Positions 34,001 to 49,000 of a stretch of 64,000 nucleotides of DNA are shown in pieces; position 1 is the stretch's first letter; the number at the start of each line of letters is the position of its first letter. The DNA lies in contig NC_020169.2 in the NCBI RefSeq assembly GCF_000224145.3, positions 1,339,479-1,403,478 on the forward strand. The letters run 5' to 3'. This DNA is from Ciona intestinalis (lineage: Eukaryota; Chordata; Ascidiacea; Phlebobranchia; Cionidae). Under the pieces are notes generated by a model, which was not told the DNA's origin, searched no databases, and saw nothing but the letters and a program-made list of their open reading frames with translations. The translations under genes were made by a program, and so were the position numbers.

Positions 34001-37000
34001 TTTATTTATTTCAAAATAATAACACAGTGTATGATAGTAATTTAAATTGAATAAGAATTAATTTTTCTTACCCCATCTTTGTTGCTGCAGTGAAAAATAG
34101 TAAATATACAAAACAATTACAGAATTCTATCCTGTGACAGACCTAATTCCTGTGTTTTATTATTTCATCTAATTAATAAAATAATTAGACAACCTTCAGA
34201 AAAGTCAAACTCACTTCCAATATCTGTGTTTTATTTTCTCCATGGTAGGGTAGTGTTAATGTACAACGCTCTGGTTTGCAAAGCCCACAGCAAGAACCTC
34301 TAACTTCTGTCACTTTGAAACCCTGTATAACCAAGTAGGTATGTACTGTATAGGTTTAAAAATTAATTTAAAAAATACAGAATTGCGGGAGAACATAAAT
34401 TGATGAGATAGAAAAGGAGTATGAGTGTTGTATATTTTTACAAATGGAAAATGCTGTTGCCGAATTGTTTGTGAATCAACTTACCTCCGCACAGTCATCA
34501 CATATTGTTACACTGCAATCAGATACATGGAAACCATCTGTTCCTATGGTTTCTGTACAATTACATGATGTACATGCATCAATGTCGAAACTGTCACCAG
34601 GTTTCTGTAATATGAACCAAAATGTTATAAAAAGACCAATTTTTATAAGGTGATTTTACTAATAAGTACGAACAAGTTTTTTACTAATGAACAAATTTAC
34701 TAACGAGTGCCTTAAAAAATAACACAGAAATTTGTTACGGTTTAGAAATTCTTTTAGTAATTTCATTAAAAAAACAAAGAACTTTAAAGCCACATTTCCT
34801 ACTTACCTGTAGCATGGTCTCATTAACAAGACAGACAGCATCAGGAACTAAAATAAAATACAATATTACAATATCAACATGGCAATTACATCTACACATA
34901 ACAACTTACTGCATCTGCATTCCACACAGCAAGATATTTTCTCACACACAGTTTTATATCCAAGCGAACAATCTGAAGGTTCAGGTTCTTCACATTGAAC
35001 AATTTCTTTGGTAGACGTCGCCACACCATTTATATTTTCGCATCTGCGTCTGATGCAACCTTTTTTGTCAACATTCCATTCTTCCCCTATCTATGACAAA
35101 AATAAACCACCAAAAGTTGGACATACCAAACTAAAACTAATATATTAAAACCAGGCTTTGCTAATTAGGAGTCTATATTTCCTAATTTTTATAATTTTAA
35201 CTGCAATGGTAAAAGGAAAATTGATTTTAAATGGTTGTCATCGAAAAAATTAGAGAAGCCCTGGATTAAAGGATATTGCGTAATTTAAAAATAAAATAAT
35301 AAATTGTCATAGTAATGAGGAAATAGACTGACAGATATCTAAATATAGAACTGACATTCTCTAATATGTCTGTAGTTTTGTTTTAGTTTTACAACATTTT
35401 TAACCGGAACCAGGTATTTAAAAAGCTAACTAAACAATTTGTTTTGACAGAAATGGTATTTTTTTAGGCTATATCTGGAACAATTTTATGTATAGCCTAT
35501 GTGTATATATTACAAGTGGTTACCTCATAAAAGTCAGTCCCATTAGCACTTGTATAGTGACATCGATTGAAGACACATTGTGGGCAACACTGGTTTGGAT
35601 AACGAATTGTTTCATCAGCTCTGTAACCCTGTATGCACATATGTATATTATATATATGCATGTATGCACATATGTATATTATATGTATGGATACACATTA
35701 CATTTATTCATGACAGTAGGTGACATATTTCTACATATAAATTTGTCTTAAGTTTTATTAATGCATTTTACATTAAAAAAGTGTCTTCTGCAAAACAAGG
35801 CAACACTGGACAAACATGCCATTATGCAAAATCTTCTCCATTGTGAAAACCATAAAAAAGTGGTCATGAAGTGAAGAGATATAAAAATAAAATCACAAAT
35901 GAAACCTTACTTGAGGACATCCACATTCATTGGAAGTGTCTCTGCACTTGACTTCATATTCACCAACTTCAGTCCTTGTGCAAGTACAATTACTACAGGG
36001 GTTGTTATCTGCAAGCCAAGTGTCGCCTTGGTTTGCTGTTACGACTGTATTGTTGACAATTGCCACACAGACGGGTAGACGTTCTGAGGTAAAATATAAC
36101 AACCGTTAAAATTTAGAAAATGTTTTCAAGTTATTGTGCATGCTAAATCGCTTACCACATGTCTCATGCACACAGTTGCATATGTCAGTCGTGGTTCTTT
36201 TAGTTAATCCCTAAAAAACAACCGTTTTTTTAAACAGTCTGATACAACAAAATGTCCAAGTTTTGCTGCAACTGATTTTATTAAAATTTAAAAAATACTT
36301 ACCGGTTCACAAACAACCTCACTTTGGTTTGAGCATTTTGGACAAACACATTTGATCACTGGACAACATGATGTTGGCACCTCTACCAATACTTTGGGTG
36401 AATCACAAGTTATCCTGCGTTCTGTACAAAGGTCCTGATCACACTTGCACCTGTACACGGGTCGGCATCCGGGTTCATCTGTCATCCGCTGCTCCTGTTC
36501 ACCGTGTTGACACCTTGGCTTTAAAGCATTACAACTGCTGTCACAATCTGTAAAAATGTAAATAGGACAATTTAAAACAGTTAAAAATAATGCTCACTTC
36601 GAATGTTTATGTGTAGTAACATACTGAAAAAAAAAAAAAAAAATTGAATTAAAAAAGTGACTATATCTCATAAATTTATACGATTTAAAAATTTTTGTAG
36701 GAAATTTTTAGGTGTAACTTACCACAGTGTTGATTGGTGGGACAACATGGGTCAGCTCCAGACACTCTTGGTATTTCACAATCTCCACACACAGGTAGAG
36801 GAACCTTCTTTTTACAAACTCGATCGCCACATTTTACTTTGAGAGTTTCAGCATCACATTCACATTCACGACATCGGTTTGTTTCAGGTGTCCATTTCTC
36901 ACCAGCCTGAAATAATGTATTTATATTGTGTAGTACAAACTTTCACAGAGTTGCGTAAAAGGTTTATGTATATCATACATGAAGAAAGCAATAATACAAA

Positions 37001-40000
37001 AAACAACCGAAGACTAAATATTTCCTTAGGCTTTCTACTGCACATTATAAACCAATATAGACCATTGGCATACAATTTTAGGACGGTACTCTTAGTACTA
37101 TTTGGTTTCTGTACCATATTCAGTGTAACAAGTCAAAAAAATATTAAAAATTTAGAATCGTTTCCGTCTTTCATGCATTACAACAGTCAATTTAAAATTT
37201 TCTGTTTAAAAGGACACAATGACATATAGAATATAACCCATGTTGTGGCAGTTGGCTATAAATAAAAATAAGAAACCCACCTCTCTGTAAACAGCAGCAT
37301 CATTATCAAAGCACTTGGAACACAACTTGTTTGATCTACAAACCCCATCTACAACTACTTCATCATCCGCACATTGTAAGAAGCATCCTTCAATAGGTTC
37401 ATTTACCTTCTTTGATGGTTGTGTACAGCTCTTCTCATAAGGAGAATCTCTACAAGCATCATATACACGACCAGCAGGACATCTCATTGCTGGTGGGAGA
37501 AAAAAATCACAAAAATATTATATATTTCAAAATTCACTAAAAAAATTGAAATTTAAAATTGTTATGACAAAATCATAAAGAAACAGAATATACTTAAATT
37601 AAAAAAAAGTTAAACTGTTAGTAAAAGCACAGTTTTTTAACTTTTTCCTCTTATATACATAATTTTATAGACCAATAATAGTGTATTAGCTACTTTGTAT
37701 TACAGTTATCAATAAATGATATTGAAAACTTCTAAATTTAATTAAAACAATGACTTACAGCATGCGGTGTCAGTCCTCCAATCAACACAAGCCCCTGCAT
37801 GACGACACACCTCAGCAAAAGCAGCCAACCAATCACATGCAGGATAATTCTTGCTGCATGTTTCATTTCTGCAAGCCACATAGTATGTACCTGTACAACA
37901 GAAAAACATAAGCTGAAAAAATTTAATAATCTGAAAACTATTTAGTAAAGCAAAGTTTAACAATAAATAATGTTCGAAATGACATATTTCAATTAAAATA
38001 TCTAACAAGGTTGAATTTATATATTTGAGTAACTTACTGAAATCCACCAGTGATCTGCACTGAGCAAACTCCTCTCCCTCACTAATCTTCAAACACAGCG
38101 GATCAGGATCACGTGTGCAATGTTGGCTTATTGGTTCTGGTTTCACACATATTTCCTCTTCATTCTAAGGAGTATAGTGAAAGCCAATGAAAGAAAGAAG
38201 ATCATAGCAATCCATAAACAGCCCAGGAATACAACTAAACAGCTCAGAAAACAAGAGGCCTATTGACGCGAACAATGCCCATTGTAATGCATTGTTTTAT
38301 CACGGTTTCAGGAATGGAGTTTTGAATTTCAAAATGAAGTTTACAATCAGAGCAGTTACAAGTATATTGTATTCTTGGTGTTTGCAGTGGTTTTGTTAGA
38401 ATAAAAACTCATTAAATCAACTTAACGCGATAGTATCCAAGTTTTGTTAGGAAATAATAAAATGAAATAAAAATATTAAAACCTTGGGGAAGTTCCAGCT
38501 GTATGCAAATTCTGTTGCATCCTCGGTCAGTATATGATTCCTCATGACCATGTCATTGGAGCTCACACCATTGCAATCACCTGTCAATCAATGGTTATGA
38601 CTGCAACATTGTCTTATATGCTGTCCGGCGCCATAGCGCAGTTGGTTAGCACGCTTGCCACATAAAAATGAAAACAATTTCCAAAAAACAAACACCTACA
38701 AAGTAACAGAACACCCATGTTTAACAACTGTCATTTTCCGGCCACGTGAGGATAAGGTATGTTACATTCATTCAACCATAAGTTAATCTCTTACCACACA
38801 TTCCCTCAGTTTTATTGGCACACCGATGCGCAGGGAGGCTGATGGTGACATAGTGCACAGCTGGCACATAACGCACTTCAAGCCCAAGCTCTGATACAGT
38901 GAGAAGGAGCTTAATGATCCCAAGGACCTCAATATGAACTTTATAACCCAAAATTTTTTCATCATGAGGCAATTTAATCACAACATCATTTCTTGTGACC
39001 TAGAAATTAATCACAAACAGTTTCTTTCAATTTTTTTCATGCAGGTATTTCATAAAATGGACGAGCAGTCCTGTTTTTGTGCTGTGTTTTCGCAAATGTT
39101 TTATGAATGTAATTATTACATAAAAAACTTTTTCAAATTTATTTTGTTTTGAAATTTTAGGTCAAACTATTTTAGATAATAAAGAAGTTATAAATTAATC
39201 TACAAGCAAACAAACTTACAGAAAGATTATTTCTCAGGTGATAAGTAATGTTTGACAGTTGAACTGTAACATCCGCAATACAAGACCCCGCATCAATGTG
39301 TTTGAGATCACAGGAATCCGTGGAATGGAAGATTTTCATTGGAAGGTCTTCCTCTTCCCCGAGTTTAAACTGAGTCAATGTATTCTGGCATCCAGAGGAA
39401 CTTGGGTAGAAATATAACGAGCCATCGAAAGTGTGGTAGCCGGGATCACCAGCTATTGTACAGTAACCTGGAAGGAATTGCATGCTGATTATTTCCTACC
39501 ATAAGGTATATGAGTATTAAAAATGAGAATTACTTGAACTGAGATACAATTGTGACCAATGTTTGAAGTTGTGTAAAAAAGTAACCATGAAAAGACCTTT
39601 TTTAAGGGTTAATGTATTAAAAGAAAACTCAAGGTTGTTACATATTGGATTTTTCTGCTTAAAATAGTAAAGACTAATGTAAGAGAAAGACTAGTGTGTA
39701 TTTTATCTGAAAAAAAAATTAGTGATTAACTATACCCCCATCATGGTAACAAATATTTCTACATACATTGACATTGCCATTGGCATTCACAGTCATGGTC
39801 ATAATACAGAACGGGTTCAAATCCATTTTGACAACGTGGTTTTCTAGTTTCATCGCACATTAGTCTTTTGTCTCTGAACCTCATTGATCCATCATCAGAA
39901 CAAACATAAAATCGACAACTATCATTTGTGTCTGGATATGCAATGCTTCCATGGTCCAGTAACTGTAGAAATTTAACAGCTTGTTTAAATAGTTAGTTCA

Positions 40001-43000
40001 AATAAAAATAGTTTGCAGTAATATACAAATTATATATGTTATAAAATTACTAACAGAGTTTTTAAAAATGGTTACAAATATAGCCACAAAATGAGGTTGT
40101 CATAACTCTAAAAAGAGCTGCTCTATGTATCCAATAAGTATATCTTGGGGTAAAGCACCAATGTGTAAAACAAAAAAAAAACAATAAATTAAACTGTAGG
40201 ATTAAGATCACTTTGTGTAACCTTCGAGTAAATGTGATAACAAGACGCTGGTAGTAGGTAAAAACGGTATTGCTTATAAAGTTATAGTTACCACAGTTTG
40301 TTGGTTGTCCACGTCATAATAGGCACATTTGTCAGTTGTAACATTTGGACTTGGCGCTGAAGAAGAAAAATGTTAAATATCAACAAACTTTTTATTTAAC
40401 TTGACACTTACTGTATGCTGAAGTAACGGATGTGAACTCGAATGAAGGAGTCGTGCTACCTGATAATGCAGATGCTGGTTACATAGACTCATATATATAA
40501 GTATATATATATTTGACCAAATCATTTTAATGTATGGGGTTAAGAATTAAATAAAAAATAAGATTAAGTATTTACTGTTTCATGTATATATAATTACATT
40601 TACATTCTTATGCTGTTTTATTATTATAATATAAAATACATTACTTATTTTACCAATATCATAGTTACTACATACCTTCAATAGGTGGTGTACATAACTT
40701 ATCAAACACTGTCTGTAGAACTGATACAGAGCTTAGTTCATCAAAGTTATTGACTTGAACATTGGTGATATGTTTAGGTTGATGCAACACCATAATTGGT
40801 GTTGATGATATTTCTACAAACACACCATCCACCCCTGTGTTGTGTGCATCAGAAATGTCACTTAATTTATCAGATACTCTGGACACGTCATCCTGAAATG
40901 ATCAGAAACGTAATTAGTGGACAATACGTTTCGCTAAAAATGTGATACATTTCATTGAACTGATGCTTTAAACTGTTCGGAAACCCTCTTTTCAGTTTAT
41001 TCATTTTTTGTTGTTTTTGTTGGTTTAAGAACTTCAATTATAATTGAATTGTATTAATTGTTTTTTTTACATAGAAATTTTGTTTATTTCTAGTATTTAG
41101 TCATTGAAACAATTATTTTTTTGCTGGATCTTTAAAAAATTCAACATTTTGGTAATATTAGATATTATTCCCATATGTTCACTTACATCTGGATGATTTT
41201 GGGTCACCAGAAGTACTTTCCATGGCACATCACTTCTTGCTCCTAATTCTGAAGTTAAAATTCTATCCAATACAATGTGCAATGCTTGTGAGGTGTATGT
41301 TACATTCTCGTTTGATGGTTGAATTGACTTGATTGCTTCAACTACAGAAGTGTCTGATGCATTTGTGAAGTTGGATGCCAAGAACAGATTGAAGCCATAA
41401 GAAGCAACTGAAACCTTAAAAATCAAAGCAAATTTGCAAGACAATTTTTAGAGTATATAGTGCTTATTTTATACACAAATGTCATATCACTTATAATGTT
41501 ATAATGTTATAAAACATAGAAATTTTTCCTTTTTTTAGTTGTTACATTGCATTCTATGATTAGGAATTAAAAAATTTCAGACAAAATATCAAAATGGTTT
41601 TAGTTTAAAAATTATGAAACACCTACCGCTGTTTGCGATGAACTTATTTGGAAGTTCTCCAACACCTCACGTACAAAGTCCTTTACTTGTTTTAGTTGTT
41701 TCTTTGTTATATGCGATGCATCCACAACTACTGCTATGTCTGCTTTGTATTCACATTTACCACTTGGTGTAGTGACCTCGGTTGGTGTGAATGCAGTGGT
41801 TGTGACAAGTGGTGTAAGTTCCTTGAAGTTGGAAACATTATGGCATAATATGTCTGTAAGGTTGTTCACAATACTATTGAACAAAAAAGGACTCGCGGAT
41901 ATTACTCCATTTTTTAAAGTACTTAGCTGCTTTACATATGGAACAAATGTATCTTCAGGACCAACTGTTATTAAACTTATGTTGAGTTGCTGAATTCGAT
42001 TAATTTCTGAAATAACTTCCTCAGGTTCATCTGAAGGCAACTGGTCAAGCAAAAGCACAAGCACTTTATCAGAATTCGTTCTAACTCCATCTCCAAGCAG
42101 CAATTGTAATGAAGCATACTCAAGGACAGGCAGCAGAGAAGGTTTTTTATCATTTGGTGAGAATTCCATCACATCATCCACTGTTCTTATGGCTGTCGCA
42201 ATATCCTCAGAACGTTGCAGTTCACTGGCAAGTGTTGGAACTGAATCAAACTTAACAATCCCAAAACGTGTTTTCTCTGGCTGTAAAATAATAGAAAAAT
42301 CTTAATACATAAACACCTTGCACAACCGTACACACTAGGACTGCTGAAAAACAAGTATAGAAACATTAGAAAATATGTACTCACATTACATTGCCTAGAA
42401 CATTAAATGGTTTTTATTATAATTTATCTATAAAGTGATAGATCAGTTTTGGTCCCGATTACGGATTCTATAGTGTGCATTATTGCAGAACCCTACTAGT
42501 TAATAACACAGAAAAATATTTACCTGTAAATCTAAGGAACGTAGAGAATCTTTCATCAATGACCTCGTCAAACCTGCTTTCAAATTTTCCGACAAGATAT
42601 TTTTGTCGACCAAAAACACAACATCCATAACACGTGGGCAAACACCAGCAAGAGTGGTTGTTGTTGCTGCTGGTGCACTGGTTGTGGTAATGTGTGGTTC
42701 AAATCTGCTGTCACATGTGCTGTCCCACACCATATGTACAACTCCTTTAGCATAGTAACGCAGGAACCGTGTTCTGTCAAAGAAATTTATAACTGTAATA
42801 ATTTAAGTGAATGAATGATGTAAGATACTTTATCCTCGTGTGGCCGGAAAACGACAGTCCTTATCACTCGGGTTAAAACCTTTTGGCAGCTTTTGAGTTA
42901 CCATGTGTGTTACTTTGTAGGTGATTTTTTTTTGGATTTTTCATTTTTTTAAGTAAGATGATTTGAACAACCCATTAGTGACCAATGGGGTGGAGCATTT

Positions 43001-46000
43001 GCCATTAAGTGTCTTGGACACCAAGGATACATACGCCCACAATGGTAGCAGTGATGAGGTTTGAGTCCATTACCTCTGGGTTACAGGTAGGCATGCTAAC
43101 CATTCTGTTACTGCATAACTTTTGCCACAGCCTGCCACTAAATAACTAATAGATTGAATTGCATTGCAGTTTTATTAAGTTAATTACAGAATAAACTTTA
43201 TAACATAAAATTGACTTACTAACCTGAAAGCTTTAAGGTAACCATCTTCATTGACAATATCTTTCCATGGAAGACTCATTGCATCATTAGCAACCACGGC
43301 TGCTACAAAAGTTCCGCTTGATTTAATCTGCTCTATTTTGTTTAAATTCTCATTAAAATCACTTGCTTTTCTACTCATTATGAGCACTATTATCCTTTTT
43401 AAATCAGGGGCATCTGGTCGTCCATAAGTTTGAATCATTTCTACCGCTGCTTCTAAACCATTCTGTACCATAAGAGGTCCGGAAGATGGTGAAACCAGCA
43501 TTCGATTCTTGTAAGCAGCCAAAAAATCCTCTTTAGTTGAAACAAAGCCTTCAGTGACCAAATCAATATTTTGACCAATCCGGATTATTCCGGCTCGAAC
43601 ATGATCGTCAGCAAAGTAAAGGTGCCGGTGATTTTCTGCAAAGAACCGTTGCAGAGAAAGTTGATTTCGCCGGCTTGATGTAAAAGCATCGTCCACTACA
43701 AATACTATATCCACCTTGCATGGTGGGGCTGTAGTAGGGGGAGGTGGGGTGGGTTCAACCGGCACCTTGGCCTCTTCTTTAGAGCAGATAAGTTCAATAA
43801 CTTCATATTCAAGATTGTTTAGCTCGCGGAGACGATGTACAGGTATATATCCATCAGGCACTGTTGTAAAAGCAGATGGGTTGTTCACATGAATACCGCC
43901 AATAAAGAAGGTGATCACTTCTGCACCTCTTCTTCTAGCTGCTTCGATTGCTTGCTCTAAGCTGTCATAACTGTTTCTACCAATCAAAAGCAAAATTGTT
44001 TGTCGAATTTTATTTGTTCCAGGTCTTGGGTGACTTATGGTAACATTGTTTAGCACAAAGTTAAGAGCCTTGCCCACATTGGCAGGCACAGCACTTCCGT
44101 AATGATGAAGGTCATTCATAGCTTCTTCTACTTCAATGACACTTGGGTAATCCTCCATTCCAAAGTTGATATATGGCTCCTTCCCATAACTTACAGCAGC
44201 AAATCTGCTTTTTTCCTGCCCACTCATTCGATCCAGAAGTCTAGCCATTCTTTTCATGAAACTAGTGACCTTGACTGCAGCACTGTACGGAGACAAAAGC
44301 ATCATATCATAAACGAAAGTGATATCTGCAGCAGAACACAACATGTTTGGACGTATGGGTGGTGCATGGGGTGTGAACCATTTCCGCGATTCACAAATAT
44401 GAGAACTGATCACTTGTGCTGTGTTAGGAAGGTATTGTGCTGGATACACAGGGAACTGACGGTATGGAAGGCTTTCAATTGATCCCGTTTCTAAGAAGTT
44501 GGTTTCTACAGATACCACATCCAGTTCCATATTTAGTGCCTTCATTGAATCCCAAATATCTTTTGTCAAAGTTCCTCTTACAGTTCTACTGATCAAGAGA
44601 ATGACGTGCTTTTCAACTTCAGTTTCAATTCTACTTGAGTTAAGCATATGAACAGCTGCCATAATTGTTTCTCCAATTTCAATAGGATTTGTTTGTCTGC
44701 TTGAAAATAAACCAGAAATAACTTGCGTCAAATTTTGAGTATAATCTCTGTCAGGTAACAAGACCAGGTCTGGATTTCTCCCTGTAACAATTAACCCATT
44801 CCTAGCATGTGAGGGGCCGAATTGAACAAGGTTTTCCATCTGTAAGAAGAAGTCATGTACAGGTGTTGAAAATCTTGTGTTTGTAAGTAGTTCTTCATCT
44901 ACAATAAACACAACTTCTACATCAGGTGAGCATATGGTAGGAGTGGTTGCTGTAACCATAGCGGGTGTGGTAAAACCAGTGTATTTGTCGCATAAGTAAT
45001 CCACCAACTCATTAACAGCTGTCTGAATGCCATCACTAGTAAAGTCAGGAACCAAAACAGACTTTTGTACAGATATATTACTATTGTTCCCATTTAGAAC
45101 TGGAACCAAAGTCACAGAATTTCCGAGGGCCTTATTCATGCGACTGTTTAACTCAGGTGATAAGTTAATGTTTCCACTTCCTAAGTTAACAATAAATTTT
45201 CCAGGTTCCACATTTTCCAACAATCTTGAATTGAACACAACTTCATTTGCATATTCCACGCCATCAACCAGGTCTTGTGAACTTGAAGATGTTGATGTTC
45301 CATTCATCCACACGATGGCATCTTGTACCACACTTCTTCTGTGGTAATCATCCAATCCAAACACAACGTGAGGAGGGTTACCACCTCCATACAAAACAGC
45401 AGCTACCCTCACATTTCTTGGACTAATTGCAAAATTTTCAACTAAATCGATCATCAGAGCTTTTGCTTCTGTTCCATTATTTGCAAGGAGTTTTCGGTCG
45501 ACCAGGAAAACCAAATCAGCCACTAGGTGTGAGCAGCGAGCAGAAGTTGGAGGCCGTAATGGGTGGTCAAAACACACAGAGTCATGTGTTGTATTTCCGG
45601 CCTTAGAAAACTGCTTCAAAGTCATGAAGGGTTTATAAAGACTTGGATGAATCACAAGATTCCTGGCCTGACCCCCAGTGGCTCGTGGGTGGCGAGCATA
45701 CACTGCCATGGTTACATTGTTGTTGTATAAAACTTCAAGAACAGAGTGGTTTACATGTTCAGGTTTTCGATCCAAAATTATCTGAAATGATAAACAACTT
45801 ACAGTGATTTGTAAAAAGGAAGCAAATTTTGCCTTATTTCACACACTGTTTTACAAGAGTAAAATTAACAAGCAATATGTTCAGCCGAAAGCAAAACATG
45901 AAAAAAAACAGTAGTTAAGATTATTAAACATTCAATTTTAGAACTTTTCATACCCTATTTTCTTACATTTATTACAGATTTTCCGGGAGTGGTCTTTTTC

Positions 46001-49000
46001 ATCTCTGCAACAGCCTTTAGGATCACATCATTTGCATTAGATTCTTTCTCATAAATTTTGGAAACTTGGTCCACATTTGAAAAAGTTTCATTCAAAACAG
46101 ATTTTATTTCTTCAGCAGTTTGATTGGCATCAAATGCAATGATGGTGTGTTGGTTGGTGGACAGAACAGATATCTGATGGATAAGTAAATAACGAATTAG
46201 TACACAGCACAATTTATGTAAATATAATTATTAACACTATTATTATATATCTTCATAGTGTCTTAATCAATTCAGCCTTTTTGGTACCATATTAAAGAAA
46301 CATTTGGGTATGCTTTCATTTATGTTGACAACTTATAACAACGTTACCTGCACATGGTCCTGACCAATGGTGAAAATATCCACAGCATCTTCCATAAACT
46401 TCTTCAAGGATTTTCTTTCATCTTTGCTTCCACTTATCAATTTTTCATCCACAATAAATGCGAGGTTCGCTCTTTCATCGCACACTAGTTCAAACTCTGA
46501 AATGAAAATGATTTTTAACTATTGCAAAAAACTATAGCATTATTTTACAATATATTTATATAGCGTGCCAGCAAAAACTCGAAATTAAATTGTGTTAAAA
46601 TAAATAAATTAATTATAAAATACATTAAATTGCTTGCTGGTAGAATTCTACCAAGTTTACATAGTTTCAACATCCAACCTTACTAAACCTTATTTACCTC
46701 CAGGTGGTGGTCTCGTTGGAGTTATTGCAGTGGTTATGTTGGTAACTACTGTTGTTGGTAGTGTGGTGTAACCAGAAGGAAGGGTAAATTGCTGGGTGGT
46801 TGTTACATTTTCATGAGGTATAAATGCCATCATTCCTGAATAAATGAAATTATATTTGTGTTCGTGTTTTTATTTTAAAATTTTAGTATGACTTTAACAA
46901 AACTAAATGCGAAACAAATTAGCTGATTGAAAACCAAAGAAAACTTTTTTTTTTATAAAACTGATTAAAATCAAATGTGATTTTGTTTTATTATTTATCG
47001 TTTTGTAAGCTGAATTTAAAGCTCAAAATTCCTCTCTGTAACCACAAATCAATAGTTATAATGCTTTTTATTCCTAGCAACCAAACCCTAGTCATCAACA
47101 TAGTATGGTGATTTTAATTTTCTAGATACTGAATTCAAACAATTTTTTTGAACAGTCGAACATTTAAATAAAAAGATTTAACTTTTCTTACCATCACACA
47201 ATCTTGTGCTGAGATCATCCACCAACATATCATTGCTCAGTGCTTGGTAACCTCCCTTCACTATGCTCCACTTTATAAATGGCCGATAATTGTCAAGCAT
47301 TAATTTCAGATCTGTAAGGTTTTCATCTACACCAGTTGAAGCAGAATTCCCATTCAATTCATCAGAGTGAGAACCACCATTAAGCTCTGCTTTTTCTTCT
47401 TGATGGTTTGTAACAATGAGAAGATAAATATGCCAGCTGAGATCTGTATTCTTGAGAGCTTGAAGTCCTCTGGTTAGAGATGGGATGTTGGATGAAACAT
47501 CTTCATCAAGGAGGATGACAGCACTCTGGATGAGGACATGACGATCTTCTTCAGATAAACCTTCAATTTCATTATCTGTGAAAAATGTAAAATTATTACA
47601 AGATCATTGACCGGAGATGGGCAAACTTTCAGGCACACAGGCTTTCTATTTAGCATTAGCATGTGAGTCATTCAAGTCTTAAATACAAAATGCAGATATA
47701 AAAGGTCGGTTTACACATTATTTTTTTATAACACCCAATAAAGAATATAAAAAGAGTTGTTGTAATTCGTCTACAATCATAAACAAATTTGGCGAATATA
47801 TATAGATGAGGTTCTACAGCAAAGTACACAATAAGGCGTGGATACAGGTCATTGTTAAACCAATACTATAAAGATACCTAAATAGCAAAATAAATTTTTG
47901 GAATCTCACACGAAAAAAAAGTTATACTGAACAGCCAGAACAAAAAACACTAACTTTGGAACTTTGTAGCAAAATCATACAAAGCATCTCCAGTATTCCT
48001 GGTTCCATAAAACAAGGGAGTAGCAGTCACACCATTCGTAGCCACTTCACCATTATGTGATATGTAGTTTATGTAATCAGTGTGGGTTGCATTGTTGTAT
48101 GTTAATACAGTGAACTGGAATTTAAAATGTTGGTCGAATTTATGCAATGTTGGGATAATATACATTAAACTGAAACGTTTAATTTACCCAATAGTATAAA
48201 AAAGACACAGTTGATGTGTGCAACACTTTTCTGTAAAAATAGTTACTTAGATCCGTGTTTAAACGACAATTAAACCATAAAACTTTAACATGTTGCTACA
48301 AAACAGGTTTTCATAATAATTTAAAACAAGTACTTAAACATTTCTGTAATCTTGTAAGATTCTGTTAAAATCAAATCCAAACAAACCTGCGTTCTTGTTT
48401 CAGAAACTACAAACTTGGATGAAAGTTTTCGAATGAAGTTAAAAACCATAGAATTGTCATTGTTAAGTTTTTGTGCAACTTCACTGGAACCATCCATAAG
48501 AACAATAATGTCATTGGGCACGTTATCGCATGCTGTAAAGTAAAACAAATTTTTAATAATATTGATGTCCTCTTCCACTATTTTATTTCAGGTATCTCTA
48601 TGGAGAAAAAGTGTTTAATTAAAATATAAAATATAAATTCTAAGAACTCTATTTATTCATACCTGATGTTGGAGCAATAGGCCTTGTTGGTGTTGGCACA
48701 ACTGTAGAAGAATCAACTTAAAATTAACATGAAAACAATCAAAACCAAACTAACTGTAGGTAAAAACAGTGTAGACCATTTAGTATCAATTCTTTTTTAC
48801 ATGTTTCCTTGTTGCTTTTTATATATTCTCAATGACAACAAAAATTTATATTATTACAAATATTTGTGGTTCCCTGAATATAACACTATTCAAATAACAT
48901 ATTCATAAAATATATTCCATATAAATAGAGAATAGTATAACACTAAAATATCCTTAGATATTTATGGCAGTTACAAAACAAATCAAATTCAACTTACCTT